Source: Acinetobacter haemolyticus (GTDB lineage Bacteria; Pseudomonadota; Gammaproteobacteria; Pseudomonadales; Moraxellaceae). Taken from it: a DNA stretch of 64,000 bases. Under the pieces are notes generated by a model, which was given only the letters and a program-made list of their open reading frames with translations, was not told the DNA's origin and did not search any database. The stretch spans positions 1 through 64,000 of the forward strand of contig NZ_OVCN01000003.1 of NCBI RefSeq assembly GCF_900406815.1. The letters are read 5' to 3'. Position numbers and translations under genes: made by a program. Shown here in pieces: positions 50,064 through 59,576 of the stretch (position 1 is its first letter; each line of letters starts with the position of its first letter).

Positions 50064-50110
50064 TCGTTAAAATGAAAACTTAACTCACTATACCATGAGC
50101 AGCTTAACAC

Positions 50111-50968
50111 TCAATCTAAAATACCAGATAGGCGCAATGCATCATAAGCAATTGTTTTATAGTCTTGATCTTTAAATGCAATGAAACCCTTGTTTAATAC
50201 CGTTTCCCGCTGATTGTATTGAAATGGTTTTCCTTCTAATGTCATTAAACCGCCACCAATACTTTCCAGAAATGCTTGTCCTGAGCTGGTGTCCCACTCC
50301 GAAGTAGGGTGAAAGCGTGGATATATATCAATCTCCCCTTCAAGCATCATACAAAATTTATAAGCACTACCAGCTTCACGTCGTATTACTTCCCGGTTCT
50401 GCAAGATGGGTTCGATAAAGTTTTTGTATTTAGGATTTTTACTATTGTGACTTAGCCCAATCTGGACCGGTGTGGTCAAAGAATGTAATTCAATCTGGTA
50501 TTGAGACCATTCTTGTCTGCTAAAACTATATTTATAAGGTAATTGTGAACGATAGCCAATATACATCACTTGTTCACACGGCACGGCAATAATAGCAAAA
50601 GTGGTTTCGTGATTTTCAATCAAACTTAAATTGATCGTAAACTCATCACGCTCATGGATAAACTCTTTTGTCCCGTCCAATGGATCAAGCATCCAGCAAC
50701 GTTGCCATTCTTTACGGGCTGAATAATCACTTTCTTCAGACAACACTGGTAAATCAGGCGTAAGTTCGGTGAGTTGCTTGATTATAAAACGATTTACTTT
50801 TAAATCAGCTTGCGTCACTGGCGAATCATCAATTTTTTCCTGAATATTAAACTCACCGCCCGCACAATAATTTTGATATTCTTCCAGTAATATTTGACTA
50901 GCCTGCGCCATAACTGGAACAAGTTGCAAAATAAAGTGATCTTGTGGGGCAAGCGTTTTAACAAACAT
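50111..50968 (-). CDS. cysQ: 3'(2'),5'-bisphosphate nucleotidase CysQ
   Basis: A 285-residue inositol-monophosphatase-like enzyme. The motifs are PVTQADLKVNRFI (first metal Asp), PVLSEESDYSARKEW (Glu), WMLDPLDGTKEFIHERDEFT (DPLDG metal site) and TSEWDTSSGQAFLESIGGGL (WDTSSG). It hydrolyses 3'-phosphoadenosine-5'-phosphate from sulphate assimilation. The N-terminus has about ten extra residues (MFVKTLAPQD); ATG at residue 20 is an alternative. The start lies 11 bp from that of the divergent HAD gene. Confidence 0.88.
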   Translation of the reverse strand: MFVKTLAPQDHFILQLVPVMAQASQILLEEYQNYCAGGEFNIQEKIDDSPVTQADLKVNRFIIKQLTELTPDLPVLSEESDYSARKEWQRCWMLDPLDGTKEFIHERDEFTINLSLIENHETTFAIIAVPCEQVMYIGYRSQLPYKYSFSRQEWSQYQIELHSLTTPVQIGLSHNSKNPKYKNFIEPILQNREVIRREAGSAYKFCMMLEGEIDIYPRFHPTSEWDTSSGQAFLESIGGGLMTLEGKPFQYNQRETVLNKGFIAFKDQDYKTIAYDALRLSGILD

Positions 50969-50979
50969 AGATTAACCTT

Positions 50980-51681
50980 ATGTCATATTCAGATTTACAG
51001 CAGCCAATCATCATGTTTGACATGGATGGCACATTACTTGATTTAGCTTTTGATGATTTTATCTGGAACGATTGTCTGCCAGAACAACATGCGCGAGTTC
51101 ATCAATGCAGTTTGGCACAAAGTCAACAAACTCTATTTCAATTTTACCAACAACATAAGCATACACTATCTTGGTATTCTTCGACGTATTGGACGACCAA
51201 AGTTGGTGTTGATACCCTGCAATTACAATATAAACATCAAGAAAAAATTAAAGCACGTTCTGGTTGCCATGAATTGTTAAAACAATTGAATGTGCTGGGA
51301 TATCGTTGTTGGTTATTGACCAATGCGGATCGTGCAGGTTTACAACTGAAACTTGAAAATATAGCACTCAGCCCATATTTTGAAATTATGATCAGTAGTG
51401 AAGAATTGGGTTTTGCAAAAGAAGATGTTAATTTCTGGAAGGCATTGCAACAGCGACATCCATTCGATCCAGAACATGCCATTTTTGTCGATGATACGGT
51501 TGCCGTATTAAAAGGTGCTGAAAAATTTGGAATCACACAGTTATACAGCATTTTACAACCTTCGAGTAGCAAGCCTGCTCGTCTAGCAACAGAACTTCAT
51601 TATCCTGCTCTTGATCATCTCACAGAACTCCTTGATTATCTTGAACCCAACACACAGGTAACAGATGCCAAAACAGCATGA
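50980..51681 (+). CDS. yrfG: HAD-family phosphatase (YrfG-like GMP/IMP nucleotidase)
   Basis: A 233-residue HAD protein. Motif I is IIMFDMDGTLLDLAFDDFIW, motif II WLLTNADRAG, motif III-IV AKEDVNFWKALQQR and AIFVDDTVAVLKGA. The pattern LAFDDFIWND and the cap match YrfG-type nucleotidases, which dephosphorylate GMP and IMP. It is divergent from cysQ and overlaps the hslR start by 17 bp, so the two are coupled. Confidence 0.78.
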   Translation: MSYSDLQQPIIMFDMDGTLLDLAFDDFIWNDCLPEQHARVHQCSLAQSQQTLFQFYQQHKHTLSWYSSTYWTTKVGVDTLQLQYKHQEKIKARSGCHELLKQLNVLGYRCWLLTNADRAGLQLKLENIALSPYFEIMISSEELGFAKEDVNFWKALQQRHPFDPEHAIFVDDTVAVLKGAEKFGITQLYSILQPSSSKPARLATELHYPALDHLTELLDYLEPNTQVTDAKTA

Positions 51682-52093
51682 AGCAGAAAGCATGGACGCC
51701 ATGCGCATTGATAAATGGCTATGGGCAGCACGTTTTTTTAAAACACGCTCTATTGCCAAAGCAGCTATCGAAGGTGGAAAAGTCCATCACGATAATGAAC
51801 GTGTAAAAGTTTCCCGAGATGTACGTGTGGGTATGCAACTTACTATCCAACAGGGTTTTGAGAAAAAAACCGTCATTGTCAAAGCACTCTCATCTGTTCG
51901 TGGTGGTGCGCCAATTGCACAACAACTTTATGAAGAAACAGCAGAAAGTATTGAACGCAGAGAGTTGCATGCATCACAGCGAAAGTTGCATAATCTAGCG
52001 CGACCAGATCACCGACCAAGTAAAAAAGATCGTCGTGATATCAATCGTTTTAAACATGAAAATGCTCAGTCATGGTCTTATCATGATGAATAA
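51665..52093 (+). CDS. hslR: Heat shock protein 15 (S4 RNA-binding protein HslR)
   Basis: A 142-residue S4-domain protein. MRIDKWLWAARFFKTRSIAK and AAIEGGKVHHDNERVKVSRD form the S4 fold, and YEETAESIERRELHASQRKL the C-terminal helix that reaches the peptidyl-tRNA, as in E. coli Hsp15. It rescues stalled 50S-nascent chain complexes. ATG 51665 overlaps the yrfG-like stop; ATG 51692 is an alternative that gives 133 residues, the E. coli length. Confidence 0.88.
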   Translation: MPKQHEAESMDAMRIDKWLWAARFFKTRSIAKAAIEGGKVHHDNERVKVSRDVRVGMQLTIQQGFEKKTVIVKALSSVRGGAPIAQQLYEETAESIERRELHASQRKLHNLARPDHRPSKKDRRDINRFKHENAQSWSYHDE

Positions 52094-52186
52094 GATGGGA
52101 TTGATATTTTCTCAATTTGGATGCGTCATTTTGTGTCGTACAGACATAGATCAGATGTGGAATTAATAACGAGAATCTGCCACTAT

Positions 52187-52229
52187 ACCCAAGTCCCAAC
52201 AAGTTGAGATCCAGTACATCCACTTGGGT
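52187..52229 (+). promoter_or_regulatory. Structured recA leader hairpin
   Basis: ACCCAAGT at 52187-52194 pairs with ACTTGGGT at 52222-52229, and a smaller CAAC/GTTG stem (52198-52207) sits inside. It lies 35 bp upstream of the recA ATG. There is no LexA-type site near it. A structured recA leader influencing the DNA damage response has been described in A. baumannii, as I recall it; this sequence would fit. Confidence 0.5.
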
Positions 52230-52264
52230 TAGTCGTTAAGAATATAAAGTTTTGAGGTTTTGAG

Positions 52265-53308
52265 ATGGATGATAATAAAAGTAAAGCGTTACAAGCCGCT
52301 TTAAGCCAAATTGAAAAACAATTTGGTAAAAATACAGTCATGCGCTTGGGTGATAACACCGTACAAGCAGTTGAAGCAGTATCAACAGGTTCTCTAACAC
52401 TCGATATTGCGCTTGGTATTGGTGGTTTACCTAAAGGACGTATCATCGAGATCTATGGACCAGAATCTTCTGGTAAAACCACGATGACTTTGCAAGCCAT
52501 AGCTCAATGCCAGAAAACTGGCGGTACGTGTGCATTTATCGATGCAGAACATGCCTTAGACCCTGAATATGCACGTAAATTAGGCGTAGATATTGACAAC
52601 TTGTTGGTTTCACAACCTGATAATGGCGAACAAGCATTAGAGATTGCAGATATGCTGGTTCGTTCTGGTGCAATTGACCTTATCGTTGTCGACTCTGTTG
52701 CAGCCCTCACGCCTAAAGCTGAAATTGAAGGTGAAATGGGTGATTCACACATGGGTCTACAGGCGCGGTTAATGAGTCAGGCACTCCGTAAAATTACAGG
52801 TAATGCTAAACGCTCGAACTGTATGGTGATCTTCATCAACCAAATCCGTATGAAGATTGGCGTGATGTTTGGTAGCCCTGAAACGACAACAGGTGGTAAT
52901 GCGCTTAAATTCTACGCATCTGTACGTTTAGACATCCGTCGTATTGGTGCCGTGAAAGAAGGTGATGAAATCACTGGTAATGAAACGCGTGTTAAAGTTG
53001 TTAAAAATAAAATGGCGCCGCCTTTCAAGGAAGCCGTGTTCCAAATCATGTATGGTAAAGGTACAAATCAACTAGGTGAACTGGTTGACCTCGCGGTTCA
53101 ACAAGATATTGTTCAAAAAGCGGGTGCTTGGTACTCTTATCAAGGCAATAAAATTGGACAAGGTAAAAACAATGTTATTCGTCATTTTGAAGAAAACCCA
53201 CAAATGGCGCAAGAAATTGAAAAACTCATTCGTGAACAACTTCTAACGAAGAACACCAATGAAACCGCGGCTGTGGAAGAAGAAGAACTCGACTTTCTAG
53301 AAAGCTAA
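52265..53308 (+). CDS. recA: Recombinase A
   Basis: A 347-residue RecA with the Walker A loop GPESSGKT at residues 65-72, Walker [12 protein letters not shown]2 loop [20 protein letters not shown] and the acidic tail [15 protein letters not shown]. It drives homologous recombination and repressor cleavage, including self-cleavage of the prophage CI found at 18034-18750. RecX follows downstream. Confidence 0.97.
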   Translation: MDDNKSKALQAALSQIEKQFGKNTVMRLGDNTVQAVEAVSTGSLTLDIALGIGGLPKGRIIEIYGPESSGKTTMTLQAIAQCQKTGGTCAFIDAEHALDPEYARKLGVDIDNLLVSQPDNGEQALEIADMLVRSGAIDLIVVDSVAALTPKAEIEGEMGDSHMGLQARLMSQALRKITGNAKRSNCMVIFINQIRMKIGVMFGSPETTTGGNALKFYASVRLDIRRIGAVKEGDEITGNETRVKVVKNKMAPPFKEAVFQIMYGKGTNQLGELVDLAVQQDIVQKAGAWYSYQGNKIGQGKNNVIRHFEENPQMAQEIEKLIREQLLTKNTNETAAVEEEELDFLES

Positions 53309-53313
53309 ACTAG

Positions 53314-53337
53314 ACGCCCTTCGGGGCGTTTTCTTTT
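53314..53337 (+). terminator. Rho-independent terminator of recA
   Basis: ACGCCC and GGGCGT enclose a TTCG tetraloop, followed by TTTTCTTTTT, 6 bp after the recA stop. Confidence 0.85.
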
Positions 53338-53423
53338 TATCTACTTGAATCACAAGTATCAGTTTAATCTTCATCCCAATAAATCACGAATAGCCTTAGA
53401 TAAACGATCACTGAATAAATATC

Positions 53424-53906
53424 ATGTTTAGCACCACAAAAAGCGATAAACCCAAAACACTCACGGGACAAAGACTACGATCGTATGCATTCGCATTGCT
53501 GACGCGTCGGGACTATTCTCAAGCAGAGTTGATCAAAAAGCTAAATCAATATGCAATTGATCCAAATGAAGTTGCAACTTTAGTAACAGAGTTAGCAGAA
53601 AAAAATTATCAGAGTGACCAACGTGTCGCAGCCCTCACCCTTTCAAGCCAAATTCGCAAAGGGAAAGGCATACAACGCATTAAACAAGCGCTTAAAGCAA
53701 AACAATTAGATGCAGAATTGATTGCAGAAGAACTAGAAGAAGTGGACTGGCTTGATCAAGCCTATCAACTTAAAGTGAAAAGATTTGGTGCAGAAGTTAC
53801 TCGTGATCCAAAAATCAAAGCAAAACAAGTTCGGTTTTTACAATATCGTGGTTTTGATATGGATGTGATTTTAAAAGCGATTGCTCGAACGAGCGAAGAA
53901 GAATGA
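53424..53906 (+). CDS. recX: RecA regulator RecX
   Basis: A 160-residue RecX protein made of three-helix repeats: LTGQRLRSYAFALLTRRDYS, LATLVTELAEKNYQSD-like segment and VRFLQYRGFDMDVILKAIAR. RecX caps and trims RecA filaments. It follows recA beyond a terminator, with an ATG at 53424. Its stop lies 3 bp from the convergent SRP RNA gene. Confidence 0.9.
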   Translation: MFSTTKSDKPKTLTGQRLRSYAFALLTRRDYSQAELIKKLNQYAIDPNEVATLVTELAEKNYQSDQRVAALTLSSQIRKGKGIQRIKQALKAKQLDAELIAEELEEVDWLDQAYQLKVKRFGAEVTRDPKIKAKQVRFLQYRGFDMDVILKAIARTSEEE

Positions 53907-53908
53907 TT

Positions 53909-54026
<118 letters not shown>

Positions 54027-54031
54027 CTGAC

Positions 54032-54341
54032 AAAGTATAGAGATTTTTGCTTGAGTTGCAAGACTTGACGCTGTTTTTCAGCGAGATTTTTGCTCAACTG
54101 CCTAATTACTCAGCAATAAGCTAAGGTCTTCTTTCTTTAAGATTTAATAATGTACAAAGATTCAACAACAACCCAGCAATTTCCCTCAAAAGTGCTTGAA
54201 GATTGTAAATGCTTATTGCATTTAAATGAGTTGCTGTTTTAATGACTAAATCAAAATGCATATTTGCTGTGCGTAAAGTCTGTAAAAAGTGGAGACTCAT
54301 TCGCTCACAGCTTTAATTTTCAACTTAATGGATAGATTTTC
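54032..54341. other. Intergenic region upstream of cpoB
   Basis: Apart from the ffs promoter I see only AT-rich sequence and no clear gene or promoter boxes. There is a weak stem near 54060-54090. Nothing further can be said. Confidence 0.5.
54034..54061 (-). promoter_or_regulatory. ffs promoter
   Basis: On the minus strand TTGCAA (54056-54061), a 16-base spacer and TATACT (54034-54039), about 8 bases before the start of the RNA. Confidence 0.7.
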
Positions 54342-55151
54342 ATGCTAAAAAAGCATTCTGTACTCTTTGTTGCGTTACTCAGCAGTGCATATGTATATGC
54401 CAATATTCCAATTGAATCTCGTGCACTTAGCCAACAGACTGCAAGTAGCAGTAATACCACAAATGTCGGCTCTAATTTAAATTGGGAACTCCTCCAAAAA
54501 AATCAACGCCTCGAAGAAGAGGTTCGTAAATTACGGGGTCAGCTTGAAGAACATGACAATGCGATTGAGCAATTAAAAAAAGAACTTACCAACCGTTATA
54601 CGGATTTAGATCAACGCTTGGAATTATTGTCTCAGAAAATTGACCCGCCTGAAGAAAATACTGAAGAGCCTATAGATGCTTCTCAACCACTTTCGAATAA
54701 CACAGCAACACAAAGCGCCTCTACGCCCTCTCAGTCGCAGCCTAGCCCAGCTGCTTCAAATATGAATGTAAATAATCAAATCGAGTTAGAGAAGGCTGCT
54801 TATACTGTCGCGCTAGATGCTTATAAACAAGGCGGAGCAAAACAAGCTATCCAACCGATGCAGAACTTTATCAAGAGCCACCCAAATGGTATTTACATCG
54901 GTAATGCATACTTCTGGCTTGCAGAATTTTACCTTGCGGTAGAGCCAGTAAATTATACAGCCGCTAAGCAAAATTACACGACCGTGGTAAATCAGTATCC
55001 AAACTCAGCTCGCGCATCTCGTGCTTTATATCAACTTTATAGCATTGCAAAAGAAGTTGATAAAAATACAGCTCAAGCCAACCAATACAAAACCAAACTG
55101 CTAGCTCAATACCCTCAATCTGAAGAAGCAAAGTTTATTCAGAAAAAATAA
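54342..55151 (+). CDS. cpoB: Cell division coordinator CpoB (YbgF)
   Basis: A 269-residue periplasmic protein. A signal peptide (LFVALLSSAYVYA) is followed by a trimeric coiled coil (residues 35-100, QKNQRLEEEVRKLRGQLEEH) and a proline/serine-rich linker, then a C-terminal TPR domain (AYTVALDAYKQGGAKQAIQP, HPNGIYIGNAYFWLAEFYLA, YPNSARASRALYQL). CpoB links the Tol-Pal machine with peptidoglycan synthesis at the septum. Here it is separated from tol-pal, alone next to ffs. Confidence 0.87.
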   Translation: MLKKHSVLFVALLSSAYVYANIPIESRALSQQTASSSNTTNVGSNLNWELLQKNQRLEEEVRKLRGQLEEHDNAIEQLKKELTNRYTDLDQRLELLSQKIDPPEENTEEPIDASQPLSNNTATQSASTPSQSQPSPAASNMNVNNQIELEKAAYTVALDAYKQGGAKQAIQPMQNFIKSHPNGIYIGNAYFWLAEFYLAVEPVNYTAAKQNYTTVVNQYPNSARASRALYQLYSIAKEVDKNTAQANQYKTKLLAQYPQSEEAKFIQKK

Positions 55152-55172
55152 ACTCTGCGATTGCAACATTCA

Positions 55173-55205
55173 CAAAAAAGCCAGTTCATTGAACTGGCTT
55201 TTTTT
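55173..55205. terminator. Bidirectional terminator between cpoB and ppiD
   Basis: AAAAAAGCCAGTTCA and TGAACTGGCTTTTTT around TT; serves the two convergent genes. Confidence 0.85.
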
Positions 55206-55223
55206 GCAGAAATCAATCCTAGC

Positions 55224-57095
55224 TTACTTAATGTCCGCTTGAGATTTTAGATATGCGGTATAGTCTTCCAGAACTTGTTGACCACGGAACTGTTGATACA
55301 ATTGTTTCAATTCCAACAACTCTTTTTCTGGCAAACTACTCGCTACACTGCTATCCACATTTGAAACAGCAACGATAACAAGTTCATTTGGCAATTTCGC
55401 CGTAGTTGCAGACCACATCCCTTCCTTGCTCGGTGCAGGAATACTAAATGCAGCACGTTCAATTGCACGCTTCAAACCATGTGAGCGAGCGAAAGTACCT
55501 GCATTTTCAAAAGGAACTTGTGATTTTGCGACAACTTGTGCTGCTGGCTGAGTTTTAAAATCAGCAAGGATTGTTGCCATTTTCGCCTGAGCTGCTTTAT
55601 AAGCCTTCTGCTCAATCACTTTTGCTTTAACTTCAGCCGTTACTTCAGTTAATGGCTTGATTCCTGCTGGATGATAATCACGAACCTTAATCCAGATTGA
55701 ATCACCATTGGTTAATTGGATGTTAGAAGATGCGTTACGGTCACCATTCTTCACATCATCACTGAATAGTTTTACTTTAACGTTCAAATCACTCAAAACA
55801 GGATGCCGGGTTGCTAAAGTAATTGTTTTTGCAGATTCAACACGTGCAGCTTTCACTTCTTGTGCAACAACCTCTAATGAATCACTTCCCACAACCATCT
55901 CGTTTAAGTTGTTGACAGTATCACTAAACAGATTCGCAGCTTTAGTTTTTTCAACTTCAGCTGTTAGGCGGGCTTTTTCAGATTCAAATGATGGAATATT
56001 GACTGTAGGCACCTGCACTTCAATAATGTGATAACCATATTGAGTTTTTACAGGCTTAGAAACTTGACCGCTTTTCAAGGTGTTCACAGCATTATCAAAA
56101 TCAGTAGAAAAAGCGCCTGGAGCATAAGCACTTACCAAACCACCTTGATTTTTAGAACTCGGATCTTCCGAATATTGGCTGGCAGCTTGAGCAAATGTCA
56201 TGCCTGATTGGATTTTCGCGTAAACCTCATTGATTAATTTCTGAGCCGCAGCATCATCACGCTCATCCGTCGTCACCAAGATATGTTTAACTTCACGTTT
56301 CACACTTTGCTGCTGCTTTTCTACAAATGCCGCATAGGCTTGTTGCAGATCCGCATCAGTAACAGCTAAATTAGCTTGTTCCAACAAAGCAGGACTTAAA
56401 ACCACATAATCTACATCGACACTCGCAACTTGCTTAAATTCATTTTTATGCTTGTTGTAGTAATCAGTAATTTCTTGATTTGAAGCTGTTACGCCCTTCT
56501 TATACTCATCTAACTTAATACTAGCTAAATGTAATGTGCGCTGCTCTGTTTGCAAATTTGCAAGTTGCTGTAAATCAGACTTACTTACCAATGCATTTTC
56601 CATCAGACTCGATGAAATCATTTTCAAGGCATGATCTTGACGCAAACTTGAAATAAGCGCCTGATTCGTTAAACCTACTGAGCGTAGATAGTTCTCATAA
56701 AGCTGTTGTGAGAACTGTCCGTTTTGCTGAAAGCTCGGTTGCTGTGCCAACATTTGTTCAAGCTGTGCATCACTCAAAGAGATACCCAGTTTTTCAGCCT
56801 GCTGCGACAATAAGCTACGCGCTACAAGCGCATCCATCGCTCTTTCTTGAATTGCAGATAGATTCAATAATGATTCATCACCCTGAACCAAGCCTAAATA
56901 TTGATCTTTATAATTTTTGATTGCACTTTCTAATTCTTTATTAGAAATATCTTGACCATTTACCGATTTGGCAACGTCTGCTCTATTGCTACCACTAAAA
57001 TATCCTTCAATACCGACAAGAGCTAAAGGGGTCAAAAACAAAACTAACAGGACTTTGCCAAGCCAACCTTTAATGACCGTACGAAATGATTCCAT
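55224..57095 (-). CDS. ppiD: Periplasmic chaperone/PPIase PpiD
   Basis: A 623-residue inner-membrane-anchored chaperone: one N-terminal TM helix (LGKVLLVLFLTPLALVGIEG), a SurA-N-like domain, and a parvulin domain around residues 255-365 (EVKHILVTTDERDDAAAQKL, QYSEDPSSKNQGGLVSAYAP and YGYHIIEVQVP). It helps fold exported proteins at the Sec translocon. Monocistronic, next to the HU gene. Confidence 0.93.
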   Translation of the reverse strand: MESFRTVIKGWLGKVLLVLFLTPLALVGIEGYFSGSNRADVAKSVNGQDISNKELESAIKNYKDQYLGLVQGDESLLNLSAIQERAMDALVARSLLSQQAEKLGISLSDAQLEQMLAQQPSFQQNGQFSQQLYENYLRSVGLTNQALISSLRQDHALKMISSSLMENALVSKSDLQQLANLQTEQRTLHLASIKLDEYKKGVTASNQEITDYYNKHKNEFKQVASVDVDYVVLSPALLEQANLAVTDADLQQAYAAFVEKQQQSVKREVKHILVTTDERDDAAAQKLINEVYAKIQSGMTFAQAASQYSEDPSSKNQGGLVSAYAPGAFSTDFDNAVNTLKSGQVSKPVKTQYGYHIIEVQVPTVNIPSFESEKARLTAEVEKTKAANLFSDTVNNLNEMVVGSDSLEVVAQEVKAARVESAKTITLATRHPVLSDLNVKVKLFSDDVKNGDRNASSNIQLTNGDSIWIKVRDYHPAGIKPLTEVTAEVKAKVIEQKAYKAAQAKMATILADFKTQPAAQVVAKSQVPFENAGTFARSHGLKRAIERAAFSIPAPSKEGMWSATTAKLPNELVIVAVSNVDSSVASSLPEKELLELKQLYQQFRGQQVLEDYTAYLKSQADIK

Positions 57096-57191
57096 AAATA
57101 TTCCAATATTTAATTTCGGGGCAATTTTAACTTAAAAAACAAAGTGAATGAATGCCGAATGAAGATCAAATTAACTTTTTCATTGGATAAA

Positions 57192-57219
57192 TAAAAAACG
57201 CACCCAAAATGGTGCGTTT
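57192..57219 (-). terminator. Rho-independent terminator of the HU gene
   Basis: AACGCACC and GGTGCGTT around ATTTTG with TTTTT on the minus strand, 16 bp after the HU stop. Confidence 0.8.
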
Positions 57220-57234
57220 ATTGATTTAGAAAGA

Positions 57235-57507
57235 TTACGCAACCGAATCTTTTAAACCCTTACCAGCTTTGAAGCTAGGTACTTTGCTTGCTTTGATTTG
57301 AAGCTCTTCACCAGTTTTAGGATTGCGACCAGTACGTGCAGCACGTTCCTTTACGCTAAAAGTACCAAAACCAACTAAAGTAACCGTATCACCCTTTTTA
57401 AGTGCTTCAGTGATTGATGCAATTGTCGCATCGAGTGCTTTACCAGCATCCGACTTAGACACTCCCCCTTTTTCAGCAATCGCATCAATTAATTCTGATT
57501 TATTCAT
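57235..57507 (-). CDS. hupB: HU-type DNA-binding protein
   Basis: A 90-residue HU-family nucleoid protein: [40 protein letters not shown] and [20 protein letters not shown] with the DNA-binding arm. HU bends and compacts DNA. Monocistronic with its own promoter region to the right. Confidence 0.94.
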   Translation of the reverse strand: MNKSELIDAIAEKGGVSKSDAGKALDATIASITEALKKGDTVTLVGFGTFSVKERAARTGRNPKTGEELQIKASKVPSFKAGKGLKDSVA

Positions 57508-57676
57508 GATAAAAAATATCCTCTTAATATCGTTTGTTAAGATCCAAGGCTATAGTTTAAAAGGCCATGCAGCCTTTATAGCAATGCTTTAGGGGAGAAC
57601 GCAATACTAGAAAGGCCTTTTTAATTAAAATAAATACCGAAATACGACATAAACGGACGAGTTACTTGCATTTTTT

Positions 57677-58132
57677 TTACTTTTTATTCAATTTAGCCTT
57701 CAATTGATCATTTTCTTCTATCAAAGCATCCACCTTAATATGAAGCTGTACCAGCAGTTGCTCAATATGCTGAAGATCTTTCGGCGTTACCAAACCAATT
57801 CGATTGAGTGAGTGATTTACTCCACTATCTAAAATTTTTTCAACTTTGTCTTTGGTATCTGTCACCGACTCTTTTGCTTTTTCTGTAACTTTCCCAACAG
57901 TATTATCGGCAAAATCGACAGTTTTAGACTCAAGTTCTTCACCCACCTTGACTAAAGAGTCGAATAATTTATTACCTTCTTCTTCGGCACGCGAAAAAGC
58001 CCCTAAACCTGCAAGCCAAATTTGTTGTGTATACTTTTTAAAATCAAGTGCTGATTTCTTAGAACTCTTTGATTTTGACTTATTTTTTGTTTCAGTATCT
58101 TCACTTGCATTGTCTATATTTGTATTATCCAT
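57677..58132 (-). CDS. Phasin-family protein
   Basis: A 151-residue protein. The N-terminus is Lys/Ser-rich (SEDTETKNKSKSKSSKKSAL), the centre has the phasin motif DFKKYTQQIWLAGLGAFSRA followed by EEEGNKLFDSLVKVGEELES, and the C-terminus has a coiled coil. Polyhydroxyalkanoate granule-associated phasin_3-type proteins share this. Whether the organism makes granules is not shown; related genes occur in Acinetobacter without PHA synthase. Confidence 0.8.
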   Translation of the reverse strand: MDNTNIDNASEDTETKNKSKSKSSKKSALDFKKYTQQIWLAGLGAFSRAEEEGNKLFDSLVKVGEELESKTVDFADNTVGKVTEKAKESVTDTKDKVEKILDSGVNHSLNRIGLVTPKDLQHIEQLLVQLHIKVDALIEENDQLKAKLNKK

Positions 58133-58345
58133 GAACCATCACTCCTAAGCTCGTTACAAACAACATGTCGTATTTAACCATAAAAATGTTTTTATAATAT
58201 CAAAGTTAGGACTTGATCGTTTTAAAAAACTGTTCTACAAAGCAATATAGTCATGTAAATTATTTTTAACAATTGGGTAAGGATACTCAAAATTTACTGA
58301 ACTGGTGTTTTGTTATTAATTTTATTGGCAAGGAAAAAGAGATTT

Positions 58346-58993
58346 ATGATTGATATGCAACAAAGACATAAACATCCGCATTTGTTGCTAAACATTGTCA
58401 TCATTGTTTTAGAAACTTTTTTTTCCTTCATCTTGACGAATGATGCTGGACTGCGTTTGCATGCAAAAAAGCTGATTGATGAAAAAATTACGATCCGCAT
58501 TAACAGCTATATTCCTTTCTTTGACTTTTATATTCAGTTCACAGATAAAGGTTTATTGTTTGACATGCAGGCTTTAGATCGAAAAATCGATCTTGAAGTC
58601 AATTGTACCTTGATCGATTTGATTAAAATTTTTGTCTTAAATAATCAAACTAGTATTTCTAATCTCCGTATTTTAGGAGATGCTGCTTTAATTGAGCAAT
58701 TTACTGATCTTATTCCCCACTTAAGCCTATCTAGTATTCTAGTCAATTGGAGACAATGGTTTAATGCATTTGATAATGATGCTGATACGATCGCATCTCA
58801 ACATCGAATTGCCCCTCTTTTGGAAAAAATCGATGAACAACGCTCTGAAATCAACACTTTATTGGTTGAAGTAAAGCAATACCAGAATCGCATTCATCGC
58901 CTGCAAAAACGTCAGCGTTTGATCAATATCGCTTTTGGGGCGTTTAGCTTTATTTTGATTGCGTTTTTTGTATATAATGTATGGATACAATAA
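58346..58993 (+). CDS. SCP2-like domain protein with C-terminal membrane helix
   Basis: A 215-residue protein: an N-terminal region (HLLLNIVIIVLETFFSFIL), an SCP2/UbiJ-like domain (residues 40-130, DKGLLFDMQALDRKIDLEVN, SNLRILGDAALIEQFTDLI), a coiled coil (EKIDEQRSEINTLLVEVKQY) and a C-terminal TM helix (INIAFGAFSFILIAFFVYNV). UbiJ-type SCP2 domains bind isoprenoid or lipid ligands in ubiquinone synthesis; this one is membrane-anchored and its job is unknown. ATG 58346 is the best start. Confidence 0.65.
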   Translation: MIDMQQRHKHPHLLLNIVIIVLETFFSFILTNDAGLRLHAKKLIDEKITIRINSYIPFFDFYIQFTDKGLLFDMQALDRKIDLEVNCTLIDLIKIFVLNNQTSISNLRILGDAALIEQFTDLIPHLSLSSILVNWRQWFNAFDNDADTIASQHRIAPLLEKIDEQRSEINTLLVEVKQYQNRIHRLQKRQRLINIAFGAFSFILIAFFVYNVWIQ

Positions 58994-59039
58994 TTCCAAA
59001 ATATTTCACTTTTCACACGCATAATGGCAATTAAAAAAC

Positions 59040-59068
59040 TTGACTATTTTAGTCGGAATTCATAAAAT
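59040..59068 (+). promoter_or_regulatory. iscR promoter with likely IscR site
   Basis: TTGACT 59040-59045, a 17-base spacer and TAAAAT 59063-59068. The sequence across the -35 and spacer (GACTATTTTAGTC, an inverted repeat) resembles a type 1 IscR site, which would allow [2Fe-2S]-IscR to shut off its own operon. Confidence 0.7.
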
Positions 59069-59101
59069 TTATACATCTAGTCTATTCATGTGTATCGAAT
59101 C

Positions 59102-59575
59102 ATGCGCCTAACAACTCGCGGTCGTTACGCAGTGACTGCTCTACTTGATTTAGCTTTGCAGCCAACTGAACAAACGATCACGCTTGCGGAAATAGCAGCA
59201 CGCCAATCCATCTCAGTCGCTTATTTAGAACAGTTATTCGCAAAACTTAAGCGTCACGGGTTAGTTTCAAGTGTTCGTGGTGCAAATGGTGGATATCACC
59301 TTGCACGCAATGCAAGTGAAATTACTGTGCTAGAAATTATTGAAGCCGTAAATGAAACTGTCGATGCAACGCGTTGTGACCATAAAGGCAACTGCCAAAA
59401 TGGTGCAATGTGTTTAACGCATGACTTATGGCAAGACCTCTCCCACCATATTGCCGATTATCTTGCGAAGATCAATCTTGCTGACTTGATTGCACGTGAC
59501 AACGTACAAACTGTTGCGCTACGCCAAAATTCACCAAGTTTAGATTCAGCCCTTCTATCGGTTACAGGTATTTGA
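59102..59575 (+). CDS. iscR: Iron-sulphur cluster regulator IscR
   Basis: A 157-residue Rrf2-family regulator. The winged HTH is in [20 protein letters not shown] and [20 protein letters not shown] followed by [13 protein letters not shown]. The cluster ligands are in [20 protein letters not shown] (three Cys and a His). It represses the isc operon when holding a [2Fe-2S] cluster. ATG 59102; iscS starts 1 bp after its stop. Confidence 0.95.
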   Translation: MRLTTRGRYAVTALLDLALQPTEQTITLAEIAARQSISVAYLEQLFAKLKRHGLVSSVRGANGGYHLARNASEITVLEIIEAVNETVDATRCDHKGNCQNGAMCLTHDLWQDLSHHIADYLAKINLADLIARDNVQTVALRQNSPSLDSALLSVTGI

Positions 59576-59576
59576 C

